Of a DNA stretch of 26,423 nucleotides, positions 1 through 9,011 are shown in pieces. The translations under genes were made by a program, and so were the position numbers. The notes below the pieces were generated by a model. That model ran no database searches. It was not told the origin of the DNA and saw only the letters and a list, made by a program, of their open reading frames with translations. Location of the stretch: positions 1 to 26,423 of IMG/VR virus record IMGVR_UViG_3300040810_000371; one strand, given 5' to 3'. Position 1 is the first letter of the stretch. Each line of letters opens with the position of its first letter. The stretch is from a virus.

Positions 1-1955
1 GAAACGCTTAATGCAGGTTCATAAGTATTATCATAGTTATAACATTCTACTAGTTTTCCTTTGACGACATACTCTAATTCAGGCACAGTTGTTTGGTCTT
101 CATTGATAGTAGTAAGAGTAACTATATATGCAGTATCTAATAATCTATGGTTTGTTGACCAGTAAGGTAAAGTTCCTTCGTAATAATCATTCTGTCTTTT
201 AAATCCATTAGCTGCTGCTTTAGTAACTAATAAATTTGCTGCCCTTTGGTCTGCTTTACCAGAATAAAAATGAAACTCCATATTGTAGGGATGCTGAATA
301 CTTCCCATCTGTTCGTGATAAAGACCTCTAGCATCTCTTGTTCCTGAAACTAATCCTGCATCTCCTTCTGTGATTTCTGTATATATTTGATTTAGCTCAT
401 ATAACTCGGCTTCCAGTTCTAAAACTTGTTCTGATGCGTTGGCATTATCACTCTGTTCTAACTCTCGTATTGCTTTATTAAGTCCACTAATTTGAGCTAG
501 TAGTGCAGTTGCTCCTCCAGGATAAGAGGTTCCTGCCCCACCTAAAGTATCTCCTTTGTCAGCTCTTCCATAACACTGCAATTGTGAATTGTCTTTATCA
601 TTGCCTGTAGACGCATTTCTCAAATCAAAATCTGCTTTATCTGTACAAATTAAAGGAGCACCCTCTATATAAATATTATAAATTCCGTGAATTTCTCCTT
701 CTGATATTGCATAAGCCACATATACTTTTTTGGAATCATTTTTATCTGTGTCAGCAAAAATTGGTATACCATTTATTCTTTGAACACCATATACAATAGG
801 TAAATGCTTTCCTTGTAAATTAACACTTAAATCAACTTCATTATCAACTTGATATTTTTCTTCTACAGTATAATATTTTCTTCCACCAAACCAACCTGCA
901 GGGCCGCCTCTTCTCTTAGATTTCAGTTTAGAACGAGTTTCTGTTGTTTGATAAATTGCAATTTGATTTAATGTTGTTTCCGAGTGCATAAACCCTAAAT
1001 CTGTTGCATACTCTGGTTTTATTGCCATATTTGGCTGAGGTCTAGATTTTCCGTCTAGCGCTCTATGTATCTCGTCACTTGTTATTCTTCCATTAATTTG
1101 ATTGAAGTCTGCCCAGTGACTTGAAAGTGCCCATTTAACTCTTGAAGATGTTTCTCCCTCATTTAAGTTACATTTTGCAATTATACCTCTAAAAATAAGT
1201 ATACTTGAGTTTCCTGCAAGGTCTCCTGTTTCAGGGTCAATAAATACTTTATGAATAAATACTTCTCTATTTAGAAAAGAAGGGTTTGTAAGTGTAGAAA
1301 CTACTCTCTCATTTGTGATTGCACTTAATTCATCTGACTCTAAAGAAAGTGTTACTTGAGTATTTGAATCTGTTGGATAAGTAGTAGCGTCGTCTGTGTC
1401 ATTACCTGTAGTAGCTAATGTTATGACTGTGTTGTTTGTTGTAAATCCTGTGATGATATAAGTGAGGGTAGAAACTCCAGTAGAAAAATTACCTGAACTT
1501 TTTGTAAACTTTATTTTGTCGCCTTCTCTAAAACCTTCTTCTACGAAGTCTACGGGCTCTCCTTTATAAATTTGTGTTGTTGCTGTAAAAGTAGCACTTG
1601 TAAATGTTCCTTGTAAAACAATCGAAGTTCCTAAATGCTCTCCTGCAAAAGTAAGAGACATATTTGTAGCTCTTGGTGTAGTTGTTTCTGAGTAACTACC
1701 TACGTTTAATATTCTATTTGCTCTATAAACTTGTGAGCCGTTTGAGTTTCCATCTTGGTCAGTTGAACCATCGTCAAAAGAAATATCACGAGGACCATCT
1801 GTATAGTATGCATATCTATTTGCATTTGTTCTAAATTTATCTGTTTCTGAGTCAGGCGCAAAAGGTCTCTCAAATTTTATAAGATGAGCATACTCAAAAT
1901 CAGAATTACTGACTAGTATTTCTTCTATAGCTGTATTGACACTTTTCTTTGCCAT
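1..1955 (-). CDS. Tail tip / host-specificity (gpJ-like) protein, C-terminus cut by window edge
   Basis: This frame stays open from an ATG at 1955 to the window edge, giving about 651 codons with the C-terminus missing. A stretch LPIVYGVQRINGIPIFAD in the middle resembles the 'xPxxYGxxRxxGxxI' signature of lambda gpI/gpJ-type tail tip proteins. It is followed by a run about an induced activity (YVAYAISEGEIHGI), as in central tail-tip or hub proteins. A Glu/Leu-rich helical stretch (around LNKAIRELEQSDNASEQVL) follows. The start overlaps the upstream stop by one base (TAATG), and a GAGGAGG ribosome site lies about ten bases upstream. Position after the tape measure and distal-tail-like genes fits the tail tip. 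The family assignment rests on one motif and gene order. No receptor-binding part can be seen because the end is missing. Confidence 0.65.
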   Translation of the reverse strand, partial: MAKKSVNTAIEEILVSNSDFEYAHLIKFERPFAPDSETDKFRTNANRYAYYTDGPRDISFDDGSTDQDGNSNGSQVYRANRILNVGSYSETTTPRATNMSLTFAGEHLGTSIVLQGTFTSATFTATTQIYKGEPVDFVEEGFREGDKIKFTKSSGNFSTGVSTLTYIITGFTTNNTVITLATTGNDTDDATTYPTDSNTQVTLSLESDELSAITNERVVSTLTNPSFLNREVFIHKVFIDPETGDLAGNSSILIFRGIIAKCNLNEGETSSRVKWALSSHWADFNQINGRITSDEIHRALDGKSRPQPNMAIKPEYATDLGFMHSETTLNQIAIYQTTETRSKLKSKRRGGPAGWFGGRKYYTVEEKYQVDNEVDLSVNLQGKHLPIVYGVQRINGIPIFADTDKNDSKKVYVAYAISEGEIHGIYNIYIEGAPLICTDKADFDLRNASTGNDKDNSQLQCYGRADKGDTLGGAGTSYPGGATALLAQISGLNKAIRELEQSDNANASEQVLELEAELYELNQIYTEITEGDAGLVSGTRDARGLYHEQMGSIQHPYNMEFHFYSGKADQRAANLLVTKAAANGFKRQNDYYEGTLPYWSTNHRLLDTAYIVTLTTINEDQTTVPELEYVVKGKLVECYNYDNTYEPALSV

Positions 1956-2671
1956 TATGGTTGAGCCTCCTCTAAATTAAGACTAAATGTATATAAGTTA
2001 TTTACTCCAAGAGAATACTCTTGAACATCTGAAGTTTGTACAACTCGAATTAATGGATTTGTATATGTAATTGCAGAGTTATCTGTAACATCTTTTTCGA
2101 CTGGTGGAACGACATAAAGTCTTCTCTCATCACTAGAATCTAAAGCTGAATCACTGGACAATTTATTCGCACTTGTATGAACTCTTACAATTTGATATGC
2201 TTTTTTATGATTTGAATTTCCAGAATCTAAGAAATTTATCATATCCCCAGGACGTAATCCTCCAGTGACACTGTCCATTCCATCTATTAAAAAATTTGTA
2301 TCCCCTGATGTTATACTACCCGAAACTGAAATTGTTCCACTCGTTGCCGTTCTCGGTGACGCGTACTGTGGTAGTGCAACAAAGAAAGGTTTTAAACGCC
2401 CTCTTTTTTCCAATAAAAAATTATATACAGGTTCAAATTGGTCACGAGTCATAGGATTATAAGTTATTTGTACTTTCCATCTATGAGCTACGATTGCTCT
2501 TGTAATTACTCTTCCGCTGTTTGTTCTACTGATTGCAGTTGGTTGCTCACTTGTAAACTTGACACTTTTAAATCCAGGACCTGTTACAGTTGTATTGGAA
2601 GTAGAACCATCCTCTGCTATACCAAAATTTGGATCAGGTAATCTGTTTGCAAAACTAGTAAATGTTGCCAT
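1955..2671 (-). CDS. Distal-tail-like minor tail protein
   Basis: The product is 238 aa, soluble, rich in Ser, Thr and beta-forming residues, with no signal peptide or membrane segment. The segment 'HRWKVQITYNPMTRDQFEPV', followed by a stretch on adjusting to a wild sequence of ~aa 85-110 (LLEKRGRLKPFFVALPQ), recalls beta-sandwich proteins that join the tail tube to the tip. I do not recognise a named family with certainty. It lies between the tape measure and the tail-tip gene, the usual place of a distal tail or minor tail protein in siphophages. Both ends overlap neighbours by one base (TAATG), so translation is probably coupled to the tape measure upstream. The function is inferred mainly from gene order. 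Confidence 0.6.
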   Translation of the reverse strand: MATFTSFANRLPDPNFGIAEDGSTSNTTVTGPGFKSVKFTSEQPTAISRTNSGRVITRAIVAHRWKVQITYNPMTRDQFEPVYNFLLEKRGRLKPFFVALPQYASPRTATSGTISVSGSITSGDTNFLIDGMDSVTGGLRPGDMINFLDSGNSNHKKAYQIVRVHTSANKLSSDSALDSSDERRLYVVPPVEKDVTDNSAITYTNPLIRVVQTSDVQEYSLGVNNLYTFSLNLEEAQP

Positions 2672-5600
2672 TAGCTTTTACTCCCGTAAGCCATCGGGTC
2701 TACTTGTGTTAAAAAGTCTTCTCCGTTCTCATTGGCTGCTTCTCTTATCATTCTTATAATGTTTCCTCTTTGATTTACTAATAAGTCCTCTACTCCGGCT
2801 GCATCGACTGCATTGATTGTAAAGTTTACATTTGTTTCTCCGCCAAGTGCAAAGTTTGGTGTAATGTCTACTGGGTCTGCAGGAGTAATAATCTCAGGGC
2901 CTCTTTCTCCAACTACAACACCTTCTCCACCATTTGCGTAGCCTTTTCTACCCATAGCTGCTCCAGCCCCGCCGAGATTAGTTCCGTCTGTAGAACCTCC
3001 TCTTACGTAGTTAAGTTCTCCACCTGTAGCTTGTTGAGATACATCTACTGCTTTTGACCTAGAGCCTATTTGTAAAGCGGTGTTAGATGTTTCCGAAGTT
3101 TCTGCACCCCCTCCTTGATAGCTCATTTTTGCAATTAAAGCAACTTGAGCGGCTCCCATAGCTCCAATAGCTGCTGCAAGGATTCCTACTCCTACAGGGC
3201 CTATAAGTCCGGTTAAAGATAAAGCTCCTGCTACACCTGCAGCAGTTGAAATTATTGCTTGAGCGATCATTATTTTTTTATTTGTTTCAAATTCTTTCTT
3301 TTTTAGCTTTTCTTTCTGTGCTTCTAATTTTTTAAGATTTTGTATTGATTGTGCTGAGGCTCCATCTCTTTTCTTTTCGGCTGCTATAAGATTATCAATT
3401 TCTTTTATATTATTCTGCATATAAGCACTAAATACTGAAGATAAACCTGTAAGTGCGGAACTAATAGCTTCTGCAACAACAGCAACTGTAGCTGCGGCAG
3501 TTTCACTATAGTCTGTTTCCGTCTCATCTATTACCTTACCTGCCTCCAGTATACCGTCTATTACTTGTCGAGTAATAGATAGCATTGAAGCAGCAAAGTG
3601 TCCAAGAGCAGCAGGAAGCGTTCCTTGGTCTCCAAATGTTTCTGCTATTTTATTAGCAAAATTTACTAACTGAGTTTCCATTAGTCTTAACTGCAATGTT
3701 TCTTCTGTAAATAATGGATTGCCTTTTGCATCTGTAAGTTGCAGCATCTCTTGTATACCTTTCCCGGCTCCAAAAGCATTCATTAAATTGCTCATACCAC
3801 TACCAACATTTGCATCATTAAAAGTTTTATCTACTATAGAGGCTAAGTTTACAGCAAATTTCTCTGTTTCTGATGCATAAGTTCCTGCTATTGTTTTTGC
3901 AGTAGTTACTGCTGCTTCTCCTAAGTTTGCTTGAGTTGTCTCAATCCCTATATTTGCTTCTCTTAGTTCATTTAGTTGTCCTTGAATATTTTTTTCTTCG
4001 GTCTTTTCCGCACTAGAAAGAGGAGTGCCCCCTAATCTTTTATTAGTAAGTTCTAATTTTCTAGCGAACACTTCGTTCATTGTTGCTTTATTTCTTTGTT
4101 TAATTACCTCTAATTGTTGGTCTGCTAGTTTGAATTGAAATAAAGCTAAAGAGGTCTCTGCTTGTATTCTTTCTTGCAAATTTTTATTTCTTAGTTCTTC
4201 TTGCTTTGATATTACACTAATTTCATCAGATATAGATAATTTTGTAGAGCCACTTGTATTTACTTTATCAATTATTGCTTGATTTTTTACTCTACTAGAT
4301 AGCATTTTATTTAAGTTTTCTTGAACTTTTAAGAACTCTAAAGCTGCTTTGACTTTATCATTTTCTGCCCGTAACTCAACAGTAGCTAATCTCATTTGTT
4401 CTTTTGATTCTTCAGTTTGTAAGGCTTTCATAGAAGCAATAGCAGTTTGAACCATAGATATTTGTTCTGACTTTAAATTTAGTTCTTCTTCTCTGCCAAC
4501 TATAGAATCCATAAGACTTAACTCTCTGACTCTTTCTTCTGTTAATCCTGTAGCAGTAACCTTTCTTTTGAAATCATTTTTTAAACCCTCTAATTCTAAA
4601 TCTTTTCTCTTTTGTATAAGTTGTACTTGCATATCGATTGCAGTTTCTGAAAACTTTGTTAAAGAGTTTAACTGGGATTGAAGACCTGCAATTTCTTGTA
4701 ATTCTGATTTTTGTTTTATAAGTAATTCTTGTTGTCTTGCATATGATAACTCTATTTGATCCAGTACTGATAATACATCCTGACTAGAAGCTGTTACTTT
4801 TCTTACTTCTTTTCCGTTTATAACTTGTAACTCAGTCATTTCGTGTAATGCATTTCTTTGATCTTGAGTTAATAAAGCCAGAACTGCACTATCATTAACA
4901 GTTTGATTTAATAATACTTGTCTCTCTTTTTCTGTTATAATTTGATCTTCTAGAGCGGTAGTTATTTGTTTAAAACTAGCTAAAGGTTTATCAACATCTG
5001 TTTTTACAATAAGAGAATCACTAAAAGCTCTTGCAGAATCTCTGGCGCCGTCTATCGCGGATTTTACATTTTTATAAGCATCCACTTCTTTTTTTGCTAA
5101 TTCAAGAATTGCTAATTCTTCTTCTGAAGTATCGCCAAAAATACTAAAAGTATAATCTCCTATCATTTCAAGGAAAGCCGCTCTTTTAAATGCTTTTTCT
5201 AATTTTTTCATTTCGGAACTTATTCCGCTTTCTGAATCTCTTATAGTATCTAAAAGCTGGTTTATATTCTTTTGAATTTTTTCTTCTGCTGTTTTGCCAA
5301 ATAAGTCTGAAACAGCTTCATTTATTCTTTGTACAATAAAACCTGTTTCATCTCTATATGTTTCAAATGCGTCTATTTGCTCTTGAAGAGCACTAGAAGC
5401 AGAAAGTATGGATTCTTTCATAGCGAGTACTGAATCGGTCATTCCTTCAAAATTATGTTCTTGGTCAAACTTTCTAAACTGCTCTTGGTTATGCTCCATT
5501 TGTTTTGTAAGAGTTTTAAAAGTTTCTGCAGTTTCTTTATTTGCATCTTTTAATTTACTTTGGGCTTCTCCAAAAAATCCAAACATTTTACTTAGTACAG

Positions 5601-7305
5601 TAACTATTGGAATAGCAATCATAAGAGCGGTAATATAAGGAGTTAACACCATCATAGTAGCTTGTAATTTAACCCCTAATATTGCTGCAGTACCTCCGAG
5701 TCTCATTAAAATTTTATCAAATCTAGTAAAAGAGATTCCCGCAGCTTTTGCTTTACTATCAGTTATTTCTATTTGTCTGCCTAAAGCTCCGAATCCTGCA
5801 CTCATTCCTTTAAATTCAGCAGTAGCAGTAACAGAAGCTAAAGCATCTGCTTTTAATATATCTTTTTGATTTTTTAAGTCTACTAAATCTGCTAGACTAC
5901 CTTTATCTGCTTTTATATCTGCAGGGTCTTGAAAAAGAGTTGCTCCAATTTTATTTCTTATTTTTAAATGAGCTTCAAGAACTTTCTTTTCTCTTTCTAA
6001 AAGTATTAGTTCTTGTTTTGTTAGGTCATTTGCTAAACGCTGTTTTCTGCCTTTTTTAGTAGTTAAATCATCAATTCTTAATTTTACTAGTTCTAATCTT
6101 TTTTCTCCTTGTATACTGGTATCTTGAAGTTGTTTTTCTAAAGCTCTAGAAGCTTTTCTTCCTCCTACAGCTAATTGTTGAGGTTTGCGGCTAAACCTTG
6201 CTTCTGCAGCTTCTGCAGCTCTTGTTTTTTCTTGTAGTCTATCATACTCCATTCCTTCTAACTGAAGTTGTTTTATTTTTGCTTTACTAAGTGAAGCAGA
6301 CTCCATTGCTGCTTCTCTTGTTGCTGCGGCATTTGCTGCAATATTTAAAGTAAATGTACCAATTGCTGGGATAACCATTTTTGTTAACTGTAAAGCGACT
6401 ATTAAAAATAGTTGTCCGAATAATACTTTATTTCCTGAAAGCATCTTAATTAAAGGTCCAAGTCCTCTATTAACAAGGCTTAATATATTTTGAGTCATAT
6501 CAGAAAAAGTAGTTGCTAACTGAGCAAAGGGATCAATTTGTATAGATTCAAATGATTGGAATTTTGCTTGCCCTTGTTCTATTGCTTCATTTGCAAAAGC
6601 TTGTCTTTTTTGAAACTCAGTCAAATCTCCTACAGCTATTCCAAGTGAAGAAGCATATTTTGCTGCAGCTTCATTTACACGAACAAATAAACCAATTTCA
6701 TCTAAAAGTTCAGGTTCGACTTTAATAACACCACGAAAGATTCTATCTAACGCATCAGGTAAATTACGACCTAAGGAAACCGCAGCATTTCTTGCTACTT
6801 CTCCTAATTCAAAAATTTGTTTGCTTTCAAAACCTGCACTAAGAGCTAGTGAGGTTGACCTGAGAGATGCGGCGAAATCCATACCAAAACCAGAGGCTTC
6901 TTGTAAATCTCTTGCAATTGAACGTATTGATTTTCCTGAAACAACCTCTAATCTTTCCATAGAAGATATTAAAGTATCTACTTGAGCTCCTCTAGAAAGA
7001 ACTCCGAAAGCAGCACTAAGAGCAAAAACGTTAGCAGCTAGTAAGGCATAGGCTCTTACAAGTCCACCAGAACTTCCTCCACTCTCCATACCTTGTTGCA
7101 TTTTGGAAAAGTTTTTAGTAACATTTGAAGACATGTTTGCAGTGCCGTGCAATCCTCTTCTAGCAGAAACATTGGTTTTATTTAACTGCTCATTTGATTT
7201 ACTTACTTTATTTTGGGAGGCAAGGAGTTTGTCAAGCTCTTTTTTAGTGCCTGTTATATTTACTCCATTAACTTCAATAGTTATTTTATTGCTGCCTTTT
7301 GCCAT
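2671..7305 (-). CDS. Tail tape measure protein
   Basis: At 1544 aa this is by far the longest gene in the window. It is dominated by long alpha-helical, charged, Gln/Glu/Lys-rich stretches, with three hydrophobic patches: around LFGQLFLIVALQLTKMVIPA (near aa 295), around MMVLTPYITALMIAIPIVTV (near aa 550), and a C-terminal Gly/Ala-rich one (GLIGPVGVGILAAAIGAMGA). That is the standard make-up of a siphophage tape measure, which sets tail length and is ejected ahead of the DNA. By the rule of thumb of about 0.15 nm per residue, the tail would be roughly 230 nm. The C-terminal ~100 aa is Gly-rich and ends in a likely beta domain. It follows the tail chaperone pair immediately, sharing a TAATG overlap, as in lambda G-T-H. 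No lytic transglycosylase motif was seen. Confidence 0.93.
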   Translation of the reverse strand: MAKGSNKITIEVNGVNITGTKKELDKLLASQNKVSKSNEQLNKTNVSARRGLHGTANMSSNVTKNFSKMQQGMESGGSSGGLVRAYALLAANVFALSAAFGVLSRGAQVDTLISSMERLEVVSGKSIRSIARDLQEASGFGMDFAASLRSTSLALSAGFESKQIFELGEVARNAAVSLGRNLPDALDRIFRGVIKVEPELLDEIGLFVRVNEAAAKYASSLGIAVGDLTEFQKRQAFANEAIEQGQAKFQSFESIQIDPFAQLATTFSDMTQNILSLVNRGLGPLIKMLSGNKVLFGQLFLIVALQLTKMVIPAIGTFTLNIAANAAATREAAMESASLSKAKIKQLQLEGMEYDRLQEKTRAAEAAEARFSRKPQQLAVGGRKASRALEKQLQDTSIQGEKRLELVKLRIDDLTTKKGRKQRLANDLTKQELILLEREKKVLEAHLKIRNKIGATLFQDPADIKADKGSLADLVDLKNQKDILKADALASVTATAEFKGMSAGFGALGRQIEITDSKAKAAGISFTRFDKILMRLGGTAAILGVKLQATMMVLTPYITALMIAIPIVTVLSKMFGFFGEAQSKLKDANKETAETFKTLTKQMEHNQEQFRKFDQEHNFEGMTDSVLAMKESILSASSALQEQIDAFETYRDETGFIVQRINEAVSDLFGKTAEEKIQKNINQLLDTIRDSESGISSEMKKLEKAFKRAAFLEMIGDYTFSIFGDTSEEELAILELAKKEVDAYKNVKSAIDGARDSARAFSDSLIVKTDVDKPLASFKQITTALEDQIITEKERQVLLNQTVNDSAVLALLTQDQRNALHEMTELQVINGKEVRKVTASSQDVLSVLDQIELSYARQQELLIKQKSELQEIAGLQSQLNSLTKFSETAIDMQVQLIQKRKDLELEGLKNDFKRKVTATGLTEERVRELSLMDSIVGREEELNLKSEQISMVQTAIASMKALQTEESKEQMRLATVELRAENDKVKAALEFLKVQENLNKMLSSRVKNQAIIDKVNTSGSTKLSISDEISVISKQEELRNKNLQERIQAETSLALFQFKLADQQLEVIKQRNKATMNEVFARKLELTNKRLGGTPLSSAEKTEEKNIQGQLNELREANIGIETTQANLGEAAVTTAKTIAGTYASETEKFAVNLASIVDKTFNDANVGSGMSNLMNAFGAGKGIQEMLQLTDAKGNPLFTEETLQLRLMETQLVNFANKIAETFGDQGTLPAALGHFAASMLSITRQVIDGILEAGKVIDETETDYSETAAATVAVVAEAISSALTGLSSVFSAYMQNNIKEIDNLIAAEKKRDGASAQSIQNLKKLEAQKEKLKKKEFETNKKIMIAQAIISTAAGVAGALSLTGLIGPVGVGILAAAIGAMGAAQVALIAKMSYQGGGAETSETSNTALQIGSRSKAVDVSQQATGGELNYVRGGSTDGTNLGGAGAAMGRKGYANGGEGVVVGERGPEIITPADPVDITPNFALGGETNVNFTINAVDAAGVEDLLVNQRGNIIRMIREAANENGEDFLTQVDPMAYGSKS

Positions 7306-7628
7306 TACTTATTTTTCATTCTATCCATTTCACTTTTTATTCTTTTTTGTGAACTTTGAATAGCTCTACTGTCTAACCACAGTATAGTATTAAATATAAA
7401 TTCTATTTGGTAAGTTTCTACTTGATAATATTTTAATAAAAAATTAAAATTTGTAAAATCTTTTCCTATGTACCCTACATCAGGGTAAATTCTATCTCCT
7501 AGAGAATGAAATATATTGAAAGTAGTTATTACTACTTGAGGAAAATCTTCCCAATCAGGAGGACATTTTTCCCAGTCTATTTCTTGTCCAGTTTGCTCAC
7601 ACATCATGAGATACTGGTCTTTTGTCAT
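7305..7628 (-). CDS. Tail assembly chaperone, downstream (gpT-like) ORF
   Basis: This 107-aa ORF starts MTKDQYLMMCEQTG and carries a 'PPDWEDFP' motif, a pattern I recognise from the second ORF of siphophage tail chaperone pairs, directly before the tape measure. The ATG at 7628 has a poor ribosome site (AGGA is one base away). The same frame is open upstream to a TAG near 7690, and the upstream part reads as a sensible helix (KKRLEVYLNNSEIG) leading into the start. It is therefore probably made mainly as a C-terminal extension of the upstream chaperone through ribosomal frameshifting, as lambda gpG-T is. The fused product would be about 260 aa. In lambda the extension recruits the tape measure; that role here is by analogy. 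Stop and tape-measure start share a TAATG. Confidence 0.75.
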   Translation of the reverse strand: MTKDQYLMMCEQTGQEIDWEKCPPDWEDFPQVVITTFNIFHSLGDRIYPDVGYIGKDFTNFNFLLKYYQVETYQIEFIFNTILWLDSRAIQSSQKRIKSEMDRMKNK

Positions 7629-7641
7629 TCCTATTTCAGAA

Positions 7642-8088
7642 TTATTTAGATATACTTCCAGTCTCTTTTTTATTTTTTCCTGGTTCTCTAGTACGAAAGT
7701 TTTCTAAGTCAAAGACTACCTCATTGAGCCAGTTATCAAACTCAGAAGAGTTTTCTACAAGTACTATAGCGTTCTCTGAAGTATACTCCATTTCTTGTGC
7801 TAAATCTTGACCTTTTAAATCTACAAGAATTAAATCTTCTAAGTATGAAAGTTTTAAACCTTTCCAACCTTTTACAGTTGCTTCTGCAAACTCTTTTACA
7901 AATTTGTCATCATCTAACGATTCTTCAAAAGCTCTAGTTTTTCTATTAAACTTGTTTGTTGTACACTTTTTTCTTAAGTTTACTAATTCTTTTCTAGATA
8001 AATTCGCAAGTTCTACTTCAAACCCATCTAAGCCTGGGAATTCTACCCAAGTTGTTTTACTGTCTACCAGTAATGATTTTAAATCCAT
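7642..8088 (-). CDS. Tail assembly chaperone, upstream (gpG-like) ORF
   Basis: The product is 148 aa, acidic and mainly helical, starting MDLKSLLVDSKTTWVEFPG, with no signal or membrane segment. It sits between the tail tube genes and the tape measure, where siphophages encode the short form of the tail assembly chaperone that coats the tape measure before tube polymerisation. A slippery A-rich stretch near its 3' end leads into the gpT-like ORF. Its own ATG has a good ribosome site (AGGAG about nine bases upstream), and that site overlaps the stop of the upstream tube-like gene. The C-terminus is Lys-rich (GKNKKETGSISK), and those codons form the proposed slip site. Function rests on position, size and the frameshift arrangement, not on a recognised domain. 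Confidence 0.75.
   Translation of the reverse strand: MDLKSLLVDSKTTWVEFPGLDGFEVELANLSRKELVNLRKKCTTNKFNRKTRAFEESLDDDKFVKEFAEATVKGWKGLKLSYLEDLILVDLKGQDLAQEMEYTSENAIVLVENSSEFDNWLNEVVFDLENFRTREPGKNKKETGSISK
7663..7680 (-). other. Candidate programmed +1 or -2 frameshift site in the tail chaperone gene
   Basis: Read on the minus strand in the gpG-like frame, the codons are GGA AAA AAT AAA AAA GAG. The gpT-like ORF is in the +1 (equivalently -2) frame, and that frame is open across this stretch. A lysyl-tRNA on AAA at 7668-7666 can slip +1 onto AAG, or slip back two bases onto AAA. The run AAAAAAT also satisfies the -1 heptamer rule, but -1 does not reach the gpT-like frame. Fusion here would give about 141 residues of the first ORF plus 119 of the second. 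Conserved frameshifting in tail chaperone genes is well established for dsDNA phages; the exact slip point is inferred. Confidence 0.6.
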
Positions 8089-8100
8089 TTTATTTTTCTC

Positions 8101-9009
8101 CTAATATGTTATAATGGTTCCTAAATTTGCAGGACTATTAACTAATCGAAAGTCAAAAGTCTGCGTAAAAGCTTCAGCAACACTACTTCTTTTTGTAAAC
8201 ATACAACCTGTAAGATTGGCATTTAAAAAAGTACTACCATTTACTATGGTTTTTACTGCTACGTTTGCTGAAGTATCAAAAGATTGAAAAGTACTAGAAT
8301 TATTACTTGTTAAATATTGTGTAATATTTCCGCTTACTACTCTATCTCCTAATGTATAAGTTGTCGGGTACATTGCATTACTTGCTGAAGTAACTGACAA
8401 ACTATTTTGTAAAGTCTCAAAAGGAGTCCAATTGATATTGTTTTGCACTTGTAAAGTGGCGGTTGCTAGATTAGGTACATCTGTTGAATCTACCTCTACA
8501 TCTAACAAAGATAAGGTGGGAGTTCTAGTCGAACTGGCGCCTACCAGTGAACCTGGAAGCGAATAGCTGGCATCTCCTACTCTACTCAATTGTTTTGCTT
8601 GTCCACTTACACTTAATATAAGTGGTGAGCCTTTTGCTAAATTAAACTCTCCTTGAGTTATTACGCACCCTTCTAATTTAAGAGTGCTTTCTCCTGTTAC
8701 GATATACAAGTCAAAAGATTTTAATAATTGTTCTCCATTGCTTGTATCATAATCAGTTAAAAGACTTTTTACAATTGATTCATCTTTCTCTTGAGTTAGA
8801 TGAACTGCAAAACTAAAGTTTGCAGGATTTGCTTTTGTTACGCTTGTTCCCTGAAACATCTTTGTTTGATCGTGCAAAGTCTTAACTTCGTATGCATCTT
8901 CCGCAAATGTTTGTGAGAACGACACTTCAGGAGTCGTCTTTAATAAGTAACGACTCCCGTTGTGTACGATGTGTACACTACTTTCTCGAAGTAGATTGTA
9001 CGCTGTCAT
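8101..9009 (-). CDS. Tail tube-like protein, shorter paralogue
   Basis: The product is 302 aa, beta-rich, Ser/Thr-rich, with no membrane segment. Several segments line up with the larger protein encoded just upstream: LKLEGCVITQGEF against YRLNECQVNQAEI, NNINWTPFETL against NNITYVTPETLG, and RVVSGNITQYL against RQVSGSLTMYL. In each protein the segments come in the same order and with similar spacing, so I infer the two are paralogues from an old duplication. A two-tube-protein arrangement before the chaperone gene could mean a main tube protein and a minor or terminal ring, or two alternating tube subunits. This one lacks the Gly-rich insert of its partner. Only two bases separate it from the upstream gene, so the pair is co-translated. 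Confidence 0.6.
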   Translation of the reverse strand: MTAYNLLRESSVHIVHNGSRYLLKTTPEVSFSQTFAEDAYEVKTLHDQTKMFQGTSVTKANPANFSFAVHLTQEKDESIVKSLLTDYDTSNGEQLLKSFDLYIVTGESTLKLEGCVITQGEFNLAKGSPLILSVSGQAKQLSRVGDASYSLPGSLVGASSTRTPTLSLLDVEVDSTDVPNLATATLQVQNNINWTPFETLQNSLSVTSASNAMYPTTYTLGDRVVSGNITQYLTSNNSSTFQSFDTSANVAVKTIVNGSTFLNANLTGCMFTKRSSVAEAFTQTFDFRLVNSPANLGTIITY

Positions 9010-9011
9010 TG

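Noticed and set aside
7672-7678. AAAAAAT heptamer as a -1 frameshift site in the chaperone gene.
   Set aside because: A -1 slip does not enter the gpT-like frame; only +1 or -2 does.
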